Assembly (NCBI RefSeq): GCF_050003625.1
Contig: NC_134398.1
Span: forward strand, 73,089,635-73,153,634
Reading direction: 5' to 3'
Origin: Haematobia irritans
Taxonomy: Eukaryota; Arthropoda; Insecta; Diptera; Muscidae
DNA length: 64,000 nt
Below are positions 1 through 10,776 of the stretch, one piece after another. How positions within the stretch are numbered: position 1 is the first letter of the stretch; every line of letters begins with the position of its first letter. The translations under genes were made by a program, and so were the position numbers. The notes beneath the pieces are model-generated. The model was not told the origin of the DNA, did no database searches, and saw nothing but the letters and a program-made list of their open reading frames with translations.

Positions 1-125
1 CCGATTTAGACTTATATGACCCCAGAGGCCACAGTTTTACTCCGACTTATGTAAAATTTTACACAGCGAGTATAATTAAAATTCCTACTATGCATGCCAA
101 ATTTAAAATGAATAAAATTTTCCTA
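1..125 (-). repeat. fragment of the ~150-bp-unit hairpin-ended repeat family
   Basis: The first bases (a CCGATTTAGACTTATATGACC stretch followed by AAATTTTACACAG and TGCATGCCAAATTT) match, with divergence, the internal units of the element at 1173-2763. It is cut by the window edge, so its real extent is unknown. No coding content. Confidence 0.5.
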
Positions 126-367
126 TACCTCTAATATCTATCGACCGATAAATCGGAAAGATACTTTTGCGAAATTGAATAAAATTGATTTAGATCTCAA
201 AATTTTCCATACCTTTCTACACTCAGAGAAGAGTGAGTTATTTTTAACTACCCAGTGTTAATATTGAACTTCGTATGCCGCTAAAGAAGCATGTACCCAT
301 AGTAAATTCAATATTTTCGGAAGTAAAAAATTAACTAAATAATACATTTTTTAAAATCGAAAGAAAT
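126..367. other. AT-rich spacer, nothing recognised
   Basis: No open frame of interest and no terminal repeats or duplications that I could see. Confidence 0.5.
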
Positions 368-1168
368 CAATGTTCTGGATTTCCTACAACCCCTTGTGAC
401 TTGGAACAAGGAGACCTTAAGGGGAGGATCCCCATTTCTACATGTCATATTATATTTAGTACACTCAGAAAATTTACTCACAGTTAGTTAAATGTAACTA
501 TTGATGAACAAAATTAACTCAGTGGAAGTAAATTGAACTTACGGCCATTACCAGCAAAATGGTTAAGAACTCCCAATGAGTTCGTAAATGGACTGAAGCA
601 AATATAATAATAGGGAATACGTATTTTCTCGAACGTACGAAGAAGTTTCTCAGCGTTAAGGAACTTTTACTTTGAAATACTACGAAGTCTAGTTGGACAG
701 GAAATTTCCATTTTTAGTATAAATAAACTAACGATGAATGTCAATGCTAACTACCGTTGAGTGAATCTACTTCTAGACAATAGTTCGTCTCCGAAACATG
801 TGCTGGCGTGGTGTTTCTAAAAATAGACACCCTTGACTGTATGTGTTAATGAATACATGCAGCCAAGCAAGAAAAGAATAAACAAGGTCACATTTGGTTG
901 TTGATGAGTGTAAGAGCTAAGTGGCCCAGTGGATAGTGTAATTAGTTAGAAAACTGATGGTACGCGGTTCGATTCTCCGTCCGGATAAAAGGTAAACTTT
1001 TATAAAATGATAAAAATAAAATCTAATAAATGATTCTAAAGGATTTGTACTACAGAGGAGTAAGTGATTTGTACTAAATATAATATGACATGTAGAAATT
1101 GGGATCCTCCCTCTTGACGTCTCCTTGCTCCTAGTCACCAGATGGTCTAGGAAATTCGGAACATTATT
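368..1168. mobile_element. fold-back/MITE-like element with ~100-bp inverted ends
   Basis: Bases 368-470 and 1070-1168 are long, imperfect inverted repeats of each other. The left arm holds TCTACATGTCATATTATATT near its inner edge, and the right arm holds the complement at about 1075-1100. The outer ends read AATGTTCTGGATTTCCTA and, complemented, AATGTTCCGAATTTCCTA. The interior (~600 bp) has no transposase frame and carries a tRNA-like SINE at about 918-1050. I could not identify a clear target-site duplication, so the superfamily is unknown. Confidence 0.6.
918..1050 (+). repeat. tRNA-headed SINE (family 2), degraded
   Basis: It contains a pol III A-box-like stretch (TGGCCCAGTGG) and a B box (GGTTCGATTCT), with a CGTCCGG stretch just after. 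The same head recurs at 45800, 51360 and (minus strand) 62160. An A-rich body follows the head. It is not a functional tRNA gene, because no complete acceptor stem can be folded around it. Confidence 0.6.
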
Positions 1169-1172
1169 TTGT

Positions 1173-2763
1173 ATACCCTTCACCACTACTGTGGTAAAGG
1201 GTATTATAAGTTTGTGCATTTGTATGTAACGCCAAGAAATTGTGGTCGTAGACCCATCTTTTAGTATACCGATCGGCTTAGCCGATCGAGCCGATTTAGC
1301 GATGTCCGTCTGTCTGTCTGTCTGTCCGTCTGTCTGTATATGTAAGTTTGTGCACAAAGTACAGCTCGCAATTTAAGTCCGATCGTCCTCAAATTTGGCA
1401 TAGGGCCGTTTCTTGGGACAGAGACAATCGCTATTGGTTTTGGAAAAAAACGGTTCAGATTTAGATATAGCTGCCATATATATTTATCACCGATGTGGTC
1501 ATAGTTAGCGTGTTTATCAACCGATTTTCTTGAAATACCGTACATCCAAATATTTTATGAATCTCGAAAATCTTGCAAAATATCAGATTTAGATATAGCT
1601 CCCATATATATCTTTCGTCCGATTTAGACTCATATGACCACAGAGGCCAAAGTTTACTACCGATCTTCGTGAAATTTTGCACAGAGGGTAGAATTGACAT
1701 TCTACCAATGCTTGGTAAATTTGATTGAAATCGGTTCAAATTTAGATATAGCTCCCATATATATTTTTCGTTCGATTTGAACTTATATGGCCACAAAAGC
1801 CAGAGGTTTGCCGTGATTTGCTTCACATTTTGCACAAGGGGTACGTTTAATAGTATCGTTAAGTGTGTCAAATTTTGTTAAAATCGGTTCAGATTTAGAT
1901 ATAGCTCACATCCCGATTTGAACTTATATGGCCTCAAAATCCAGGACTTTGCCGTGATTTGCTTCAAATTTCGCACAAGAAGTACGTTTAGTAGTATAGG
2001 TAATTGTGGCAAATTTGGTTGAAATCGGTTTAGATTTAGATATAGCTCCCATATATATCTCCCGTCCGATTTGCACTCATATGACCAGGGGGGCCAAAGT
2101 TATACTCCCATTTACGTGAAATTTCGCATAGATAGCAGAATTAGTATTCTAACTATGCATGTCAAATTTAGTCAAAATTGGTTCAGATTGTATATAGCTC
2201 CCATATATCGGTACACCAGAGTTGGGGAAATATGGTAGACTGTTTCATATTTTAGACCCATTTTCAATGGGATTTTCCTCCAATTGACTGAATAGTTTCC
2301 TCAGAGAATACAAATATGGCCAAAATTCTCACACTTTACACAAAATTCTGTGATGATTTCCCCATATCTTAGCCACACTGCAATGCCAAAATTTCCACAG
2401 AACGGATGAGTTTTAAATAAAGCTCCAAGTCGCCCGACTAGACAAGATAATATATCACAACCCACACTTGACCACATATCTTGGCGAGATCTAACCAATA
2501 TCCTTGTAAAATCGCCACTGCTGAGTAGCAAAATTTGTAAATATTACTCTAATTGTCCTATATCTCGAATACACATGTATCGCCTGAAAAATCATAAATC
2601 TCTTTTGTACAATTTAAATTTTAATTCTAGAGTTTTTGTAGAAGTACACAAAATTGTTTCCATTAAAAGTATTTGTATCTGGAAATGCAAACTTTTATAT
2701 ATAGTGGTGAAGGGTATAATATAGTCGACTCCGCCCGACTTCAGACTTTACTTACTTGTTTTT
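1173..2763 (-). mobile_element. hairpin-ended ~150-bp-unit element, probably Helentron/DINE-like, full copy
   Basis: Read on the minus strand, it starts with a T-rich/ACAAGTAAGTAAAG end (complement of 2745-2763) and a GTCGG-rich block. It continues through several diverged ~150-bp units carrying GATTTAGATATAGCTCCCAT, then a GTCTGTCTGTC microsatellite (about 1305-1335), and ends in a palindrome at 1173-1204. The palindrome pairs ATACCCTT with AAGGGTAT and ACCAC with GTGGT. There is no coding capacity. Microsatellite core, sub-terminal repeats and 3' hairpin are what is known of DINE-1/Helentron-derived elements, but the assignment is inference. Confidence 0.65.
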
Positions 2764-3088
2764 TTTTTTAATTTCCTTTCTTCCCAAATATTTTGACTTA
2801 CTCGTCGTACGTTCCAATGTCTTTTTCCCCATAATGCCAAATTGATAAACGAAACACATGTCCACACATATTTGAATTGCTGCTCTTAAGGCTAAAACAC
2901 ATGCTGTTTTTTAAACGTCTATTCTTGGTTCCGAATGTCTCTCTCTTTACTCCGAATACGCAATTTAATATTCACATTAATAATATTTAGACTTAAGCAT
3001 ATCAAATTTTTGGCGAAGCCATATTAACATGCCAAGCGCATAGCCAAAATAAATGAACACATAAAACAGTTTTCCGAAACAACATACA
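2764..3088. repeat. non-coding stretch sharing a block with 63000-63205
   Basis: From about 2830 to 3085 the sequence (CATAATGCCAAATTGATAAAC, then ACACATGTCCACACATA, then TTTTCCGAAACAAC) is repeated with small differences at 63000-63205. It has no coding capacity, so this is an interspersed repeat fragment of unknown class. Confidence 0.5.
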
Positions 3089-3993
3089 CCGAAAGAAAAA
3101 GCGTTCGTCACCTTGACGATTGAGTTTCATCAATGCGTTTTCGTCTATGCGATGAAAAGTTTCGTCCATGGGAGTATTTCGGTAGTCCACGTGACGAAAT
3201 CAATCATCAAAGTCAATTTTTGTTCTTTTCATAGTTCGTCACATTGATGATCTAGTTTTGTCTATGAGACGAAATTATTTTCTTCCCGATTCAGCGAAAG
3301 TTAACCAAAATTAACATTTGATTTAAATTAATTTCGTTTATATGAAGTCCCAATATATGAATTACACATATTAATAGAAGTTGGACAAAAGTTTTAAGTG
3401 TTTTATTTTCATGATGTATCAAGGATGCTGGTTTTCGTCAATGCGATGAAAGAATCTTCAAATTGATAAAACACACTTTTCTCTGAAATGTTGATACACA
3501 TCTCAATCTCAATGCTAACTAAAACATAAAACGATATACGGTGTATATAGTATATAGATGTTTGTAATTTACATTTTTCCATTAGTACTAAAGTTAAACA
3601 CCTAAAAGTCGAATTCATACGTTCTGTAGATGTGTGTTTATTTCTCTACCTAAAAAAACACACACACAACCAAATGCGCTTGCTACGTTTTGTTTTTAAA
3701 ATAACTGTACACAGCTTTTATTAATGAGAGCTAAGTTATTTTTGTTGGGTATTTCATGCTCTCTCCACATTTAACTTAACTCAAACGAGTATTTGAGCAA
3801 ACATTTGTTCACATGTTTGTTTTTAAATTGGCTTCCAAGACATATGAGAACAATAAAAGTCGTCAAATTGACGAAAATAGTAATCAAATAGACGAAAAGT
3901 TTCATCTACTCCGTTGACATGTACTCAAATATTAATGCAATAACACATCCATACGTAGTTGTGTGGTAGAAATATTGCTTTTTTTCTGTGCGG
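3089..3993. mobile_element. MITE-like element with short terminal inverted repeats
   Basis: The left end ACCGAAAGAAAAAGC is mirrored by GCTTTTTTTCTGTGCGGT at the right end. The interior is full of short GACGAAA / TTTCGTC motifs in both orientations (for example 3100-3260, 3430-3450 and 3860-3905) and has no transposase. Boundaries are approximate. Confidence 0.5.
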
Positions 3994-4647
3994 TAAGAAC
4001 ATTTCAAATGGTTCCTCTCAGTTGTTGAGTTTAGTCCAAAGTGTAAAGGTGGTCGCGCGTGCCGAAAATAAAGGGCTAATGCTTAAAGATGTGAAAGTGA
4101 AAAGAAAAACAAAAATGTAAAAATAAAAAACATGAAGTGTTATATATGGAAAAAAAATTTAACCAAAATGATTTTTTTTATTTTTTGGTCAATTTTTTTT
4201 TTTAACATTTATATGTTATATGTTTATGGAAGTATTTCTAAATTTACAGATAAATGCCGAAACATTTTTCGTTCTGTGAAAACCGAATACGGATAAAGAA
4301 ATTAAAGAAAAAAGATGAATTGGATGAGCAAACAATTCAAAACGAAAAGGAACAGTTGGGCACAAAAAGGGTGAGTTAAATTTTGTTCTAAAAAGATCGA
4401 ATATATTTTACAATAATTTAAAATTTCCATTTTTAAATTCTTCTTTATAATTTTTTTACTCCACAGGATGAACCCATAAAACTTTTCATCTTTGGTAATC
4501 TAAACACTAATTAAGGTAACAGAATGTTTGGGTGTCAAGATGGTCAATTTATCAAAATCAACAGCTTTGGTAGATGTGTAACAGGTTGGCTGATAAGTAC
4601 CCGGTCTAACAAAAAAAAAAACACATTTTTTTTGTCAAAATTCATTT
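3994..4647. other. AT-rich non-coding spacer
   Basis: I see homopolymer-rich sequence and no supported gene. Short open frames here lack recognisable domains. Confidence 0.5.
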
Positions 4648-6197
4648 TTATACCCACCACCATAGAATGGTGACGGGGGTATAATAAGTTTGTCATTCCG
4701 TTTGTAACACATCGAAATATCGATTTCCGACTATATAAAGTATATATATTCTTGATCAGGGAGACGATATAACGATGTCCGTCGGTTGTAATCACGCTAC
4801 AGTCTTCAATAATGAAGCAATCGTGCTGAAATTTTGCACAAACTCGTCTTTTATCTGCAGGCAGGTGAAGTTCGAAGATGGGCTATATCGGTCCAGGTTT
4901 TAATATAGTCCCCATATAAACCGACCTCCCGATTTGGGGTCTTGGGCTTATAGAAATCGTAGTTTTTACCCAATTTGCATGAAATTTGAAATCTAGAGGT
5001 ATTTTATGACCATAAAGAGGTGTGCCAAAAATGGTGAGTATCGGTCCATGTTTTGGTATAGCCTTCATATAGACCGATCTCTCGATTTTACTTCTTGGGC
5101 TTATAGAAACCGCAGTTTTTATTCAATTTACCTGAAGTTGGAAATCTAGAAGTATTGTAGGACCACAAATACGTGTGCCAAAAATTGTGAGTATCGGTCC
5201 ATATTTTAGTATAGCCCCCATATAGACCGATCTCCCGATTTTACTTCTTGGGCTTATAGAAACCGCAGTTTTTATTAAATTTACCTGAAATTGGAAATCT
5301 AGAGGTATTGTAGGACCACAAATACGTGTGCCAAAAATTGTGAGTATCGGTCCATGTTTTGGTATGGTCCCCATATAAAACGACCTCCCGATTTGGGGTC
5401 TTGGGCTTATAGAAACCGTAGTTTTTATCCAATTTGTCTGAAATTGGAAATCTATAGGTATTTTAGGACCTTAAAGAGGTGTGCCGAAAATGATGAGTAT
5501 CGGTCCATATTTTGGTATAGCCCCCATATAGACCGATTTCCCGATTTTACTTCTTGGGCTTCTAGAATCCGAAGTTTTTATCCTATTTGCCAGAAATTAG
5601 AAATCTAGAGGTATTTTCGGGTCTTAAAGAGGTGTGCCGAAAACGGTGAGTATCGGTCCATATTTTAGTATAGCCCCCATAAGAACGATCTCCCGATTTA
5701 ACTCCTTGGGTTTCTAGAAACCGTAGTTTTTATCTGATTTGCCTGAAATTGTAAATATTCTGGTATTTTAGGCTCAAAAAAAACGTGTATCGGATTAAGT
5801 TTTTATCGGTCCATTTGGTAATGCCTCCATTTAGACCGACTTCACTTCTTGATGGTGTAGAAGGCGCACTGATCATGAAAATTGCTTGAAACTCAATGTA
5901 AAATTTCCAGATTTTACTTCTACAGATTTAAGATTTCAAATCAAGACGTTACTTTATAATTTTCTTGCACACTTAAAAGAGATGTTAATAATTCCTCTAA
6001 AACTCAAACAAAAATTATTCTTATAAATCCAGAATCTGATATAGTCCTCATAGGTGAAATCTTTAAATTTATCTTCGGGAAGTGTCCTCTAGTCCTCAAG
6101 CCCTCCTGAAATTTCAAAGGAAACCCTAATATTTGGTTCATGGTAGTGGGTATTTAAGATTCGGCCCGGCAGAACTTAGTGCTGTATATACTTGTTT
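4648..6197 (-). mobile_element. 153-bp-unit hairpin-ended element, copy 1
   Basis: The left end is a hairpin in which TATACCC and CCACCAT pair with ATGGTG and GGGTATA (4650-4683). A 5'-diverged block follows, then about six tandem units of ~153 bp, each starting near a TATCGGTCCA (4883, 5039, 5192, 5345, 5499, 5651). A non-repeated tail ends ATATACTTGTTTT at 6197. Because 153 is a multiple of three, short open frames recur through the array; they are not genes. The same element, with more units, is at 26612-28799. Probably non-autonomous. Confidence 0.7.
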
Positions 6198-7039
6198 TTT
6201 ACTAACATTGTGTTCCACCCATAAGCGTAGGAAGGCCTCTGGGGAGGGGGCTTAGACCCCCCAGAAAAATTTTAGCCCCCCCAGAATTTGAAAAGCTATT
6301 TACGATTTTCCATTGTTTTTATAAAAATTATAAACAAGTATATACAACCGCACAAAGTTCCGCTAAAGACTTTCATGCACAATCGAATTACTCGGGTTGT
6401 GGTAGCTGTTGCCGATGGCAATATATAGTTTTATATCTTAACATTATCTTCTAAATTGTGAGTTAGTTTCTTTATTATAAGTGAATGTTTGACGTTTGAT
6501 ATTTATGAAATAAAGCTGTGGTTGAATTTATGATTTAAGTTCCTAAATTTATGTTTAGTTTAATAACTAAAGCTCCTTTATTATTTTATTTAGTCTGATT
6601 TAGTCAATTTAATTAAAAAATAATTGATATTGATACTATTCTTTCATAAATGAATATATTAATAATGTTGCAAAAAGGCATCGCCAAAAAAGAAGTGAAA
6701 ATTTTCTTTTTGTGTCCGAAAGTGGTGCAAAATTGGCGGAGAAGCGATAAATGAAATATTAACTTGTCATATGACATATGTCCACCGTTTCAACAGCCGT
6801 TGCAATGAATTTGCATCGCTTCTTAAGGTGCGATCCGAATTCAGTGTATTGAATGTAAATTGAAAACTTTTATGATATTTTACCAAATAAATAATTTTTA
6901 TATTTTTATGTTTTTATGATTTAATGCATTCTAACGCTTGTTTGAAACGTTTTCCCTCGAATATTTTCAAAAATTATCGATTTTTCTATAATGGATTTGG
7001 CATTTTTGTGGCAAAATTTGAATGATTTGTACCATTTTA
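6198..7039. other. AT-rich non-coding region with a C-rich repeat
   Basis: About 6215-6300 holds a stretch rich in CCCCCC/GGGGGG (GAGGGGGCTTAGACCCCCC) that looks like a dispersed repeat fragment. The rest is AT-rich with no gene I can support. Confidence 0.4.
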
Positions 7040-7372
7040 TTTATTCATTTCATTTCATTTCATTTATTTAACAATTAGTAATACAAAGCCTTTCATAGGC
7101 CAATATATATATTACTTAGCAAGAATACCTGAATACAAAACAAAATTCTTAACTGAATATAAAAATAACTAATAAAAATTATAATATATCTAACTTAAAT
7201 GATTTAAATAAAATCAAGTACCAAAATACATTATAAGTTGTTTTCTTTTTTCTGCACTCTTAACAAATTTTTTGTAACAGTATTCAATTTGTCGGCTCCC
7301 CAGCCTAACTATAAATTAGCAGTATTAAAAATGTAAAAAATAAATAAATAATATTAGTCCCGCACGAGGTAG

Positions 7373-7717
7373 GTTAGGTTAGGTTAGGTGGCAGCCCGAT
7401 GTATCAGGCTCACTTAGACTATTCAGTCCATTGTGATACCACAGTGGTGAACTTCTCTCTTATCACTGAGTGCTGCCCGATTCCATGTTAAGCTCAATGA
7501 CAAGGGACCTCCTTTTTATAGCCGAGTCCGAACGGCGTTCCACATTCCAGTGAAACCACTTAGAGAAGCTTTGAAACCCTCAGAAATGTCACCAGCATTA
7601 CTGAGGTGGGATAATCCACCGCCGAAAAACTTTTTGGTGTTCGGTCGTAGCAGGAATCGAACCCACGACCTTGTGTATGCAAGGCGGGCATGCTAACCAT
7701 TGCACCACGGTGGCTCC
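7373..7717 (-). mobile_element. tRNA-headed SINE (family 1) with 14-bp target duplication
   Basis: Flanked on both sides by the 14-bp direct repeat CCCGCACGAGGTAG (7359-7372 and 7718-7731). On the minus strand it begins with a tRNA-like head containing A box TGGTGCAATGG and B box GGTTCGATTCC. A ~250-bp body follows, ending in a tail of (CCTAA)-type repeats (complement AGGTTAGGTTAGG at 7371-7388). Other copies are at 55239-55705 and a 5'-truncated one at 12901-12962. SINEs are transcribed by pol III and mobilised by LINE enzymes (established). Which LINE partner is unknown. Confidence 0.85.
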
Positions 7718-7758
7718 CCCGCACGAGGTAGACATATACAAATAGACCAAGAGTAGTT

Positions 7759-10336
7759 TCAATGTGGCAAGATCGAATCCATATACTGCATCATTTTCAA
7801 CCGAAAGGAGTTATTACACTGTGAAAATATTCGCAACTGAAGCGGTAACCCATTCCAACAACGTATAATTCTCACTTGAAAAGATTTAGCAAAAATACTT
7901 CTTCTAATACGGGGAACAAATAGCTGTGGATTCCTAGACGAGCGCGAAAAGGAGAAGGAAGAGCGTAAAGATACAGGCCTAGAGCAATATATAACCTTAT
8001 AAAATAAAATCAGATTCCGATAGTCAACAAAATTGCGAAACGAGAGACCAAGAAAACGCCTTACGAACCCAGAAATAGAATCCCTCCTTCGAACATTGTA
8101 AACAAAGCGCACAATCACATTCACAGTTCGTCTTAACTTCGCAAAAAGTTGTCCAGAGCAGCCTGAGATAACTTCAAGACCATAAAGAACTTGAGACATT
8201 AAGAGCGAGTGAGCCAATTTGAGTCTGACATTGAGTGGTAAAAATAAATTCGATGAAGAAATCCTACGCAATGTAGACCAGATCCTACCAGACAGAGCAT
8301 CAATATGGAATTGAAACGAGAGCTCCGAGTCAAGTTCTCAGTAGAAGAACCACAACCGCTAAACAACAAGAAAACGTCATCCGCGAAAACGAACGTTCTA
8401 CACACCCTAGAATCAGTGTAGCAGTGGATATCATTAACATACAGGATGAATAAGAGTGGGCCCAAGACCGAACCCTGAGGTATACCAGAAGCAAGCGGAA
8501 GAATGCTAGATTCTGCACCATTCATAGCAACAAATTGTTCCCTATTCCTCAAATATGAATAAATAAGCTTACACGCCGATAACGAAAATCCAAACTGCCC
8601 ACCAAGTTTAGCAACTAATCTAGCATAACTCACGGAGTCGAAGGCCTTAGATAGATCAAGAGAAACAAGAGAGCTCGAACAACCATTGTTAATATCTGTG
8701 CGGACATGATCCGTCAGTGACAAGAGCAGATGCGTAGTATTTAGACCTTGGCGGAACGCATATTGAGACTCATGAATAAGATTAGAAGTAGCCATAAGTA
8801 TCTGCCCCTTCATAATATGCTCAACAATTTTAGAAATTGCAGGTAATATTGAAATTGGACGTAAATCAGCAGGTTCAGAAACAACTCGAGACTTCGGTAT
8901 AGGAACTACACGAGCTTTCTTCCAAGCGGAAGGAAAAGTGGACGTTGTCAGAATGCAATTCACCAAATCCAAAATAAAGCTTGATACAAGCGGGAAAATA
9001 GAGTTAATAAAGTGAATAGGCACACCATCCAATCCTACCGACCTCGATTTAACTTTTCCCATCGCTTCAAGAAGCTCAAGCTCATTGACACCACAAAAAG
9101 AAAACGGCGAATCTGACTCATGGAAACTATCAAAATCAAATTCTTCAATTCGGCTGCCAAGAGCCGAACCGTTAGCAAAAAAAGAATTGATACATTCGAC
9201 ATCCAAATTAGTATCCACGAAGTCATCAGTAACACACCCAGACCTAAGCAAAATCCTCCACATGCCACATGAGTCCAAAGATTCAAACCGAGCAGAAAAG
9301 TGCAACCTTCTCGCTTTGCGAATCATAGCCTTAGCTCTATTTCGGTATTTACGATACGTTGTCCAATTCTCCTGGGATCTATCAGATAGAAAGGCGGAAA
9401 ACGAAAGATCTCTAAGTGATCTGGCCAACCTTATATGGGAGGAATTCATCCAATTTTCATCCCTGCGAAGCTTCTTCCTAACAGTTGGTACGAAATTAAA
9501 AAGATCACTAAGTAGAGCAGACAAAAACGTGCATTTCGTATCAACATCAGTAGCATTAAAAATTCGACTAGATTCAAATGAGTCCACATATAAAGTCAAT
9601 GCATCCCAGTCAATGTTCCGGTAGTCTCTATATTCAACGTACTCAGTCATGGAAGCAAATTCGAATAACAGACTAGAAAAAATTAAGGCATGATCTGAGA
9701 TCGAAGGACACTGCACCTGATGCGAGAAGTTACATAGAGAAATATCACTTATAAGCATATAATCAATAAGTGATGTGGACCTCCTGGATAAATCGAAATG
9801 AGTCGGAGCTGAATTGTGTACAACAGACATGTTATATCTAGTACAAAGACTACGAAGGATACTAGCTCTGGAATAATCAAAAAGGTTACAATTGAAATCA
9901 CCAAGTACTACAATATGGTTATATCTCCAAAAAAGATCGCGGTGGAATGTCTCAAATTGCTCCAGATTACCTGATGGCAGATAGACAACACCGAACAGTA
10001 GTACAATATCGTTAAAAGTAAACTCTAAAAATAAGGACTCACAAAGATAATCAGACGACTTGAAGATTAATTTAAATCTTAATCCATTGCTAATATAGAC
10101 AGCAACTCCACCCCCCTCGATGAGAATTGTCTATCATTACGACATAGCTTGTAACCAGAAATGGAAAATGAGCGAGTCGCAATATCATCCGAGAGCCACG
10201 TCTCCGTAACGGCAAACAGACCAAAAGAGCTACCATCAAGTATACATTTAAGTTCATCAAACTTACAAGGTGATTTGATACTTCTACAGTTGAGATGCCC
10301 TACATTCAGTTGACCACCGTAAGGTAAAGATTTTCG
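7759..10336 (-). pseudogene. LINE ORF2: APE endonuclease plus reverse transcriptase, broken
   Basis: In reading order, the endonuclease shows VGHLNCRS, TETWLSD, RGGGVAVYI, VLGDFN, LIDYMLIS and SISDHALI. The reverse transcriptase shows LRPISILPAISKI, LDLSKAFDSVSY, GIPQGSVLGPLLFILYVNDI and the catalytic FADD box. The C-terminus (LNVRLKLAHSLL, then RIIRCWNGLP) ends at the stop beside 7759. Two defects are visible. The first is a one-base slip in a G run near 10111-10116, which throws the endonuclease N-terminus out of frame. The second is a jump near 8335, where the residues expected between FADD and the LDSELSFQFH segment are missing and the frame changes. No start ATG is evident; the frame is open from about 10336. 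Product when intact: target-primed reverse transcription of the LINE RNA in the nucleus. ORF1 lies upstream on the same strand. Confidence 0.85.
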
Positions 10337-10776
10337 TTAAAAGACATCAAACACAGGGTATAATATTAGGTTGGGGAACCGAGAGAATAATGTAAGAGAT
10401 AAAATTTCAATTAAATCACATAAAAATTCCATTATTATTCATATATTTATATTACACTGCTGATTATAGCAAAAAGAATAAAAGGGATAAAATACTAAGA
10501 GATCAAAATAATTATATTCGCATACTAATAGAATACAATTATATACAATAAAACGTATCAAAAGGAGCAATACTTTAAAGCGGACTACATTGTAATATTG
10601 TTACAAAAAAGAGATAAAGAAAAGGAAAAGTAGATAATAAGATAATACATATAGATAGAGAAAAACATGCAAATATAAACTTCATCATAATTTGCATGAA
10701 TTTCACTACAAAGTACTAAGGCAACAAGGTAAGTATATAAAATATAAAGTACATAAATCTAAAAGCAGAAGAATAA
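10337..10776 (-). other. LINE inter-ORF region
   Basis: AT-rich, ~440 bp between the stop of ORF1 and the first endonuclease residues. No open frame is evident. It may contain decayed sequence that once encoded the start of ORF2. Confidence 0.5.

Noticed and set aside
5123..5608. Short open frames in the 153-bp-unit arrays (also 26876-28132 and 48034-48858)
   Set aside because: The unit length is a multiple of three, so a frame open in one unit stays open in the next. The peptides just repeat and have no domain.
7371..7388. Telomere-like TTAGG repeats
   Set aside because: Only about three units, lying exactly at the 3' end of a SINE bounded by a target duplication.
9085..9624. 179-codon plus-strand frame opposite LINE ORF2
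   Set aside because: Antisense shadow of the reverse transcriptase frame.
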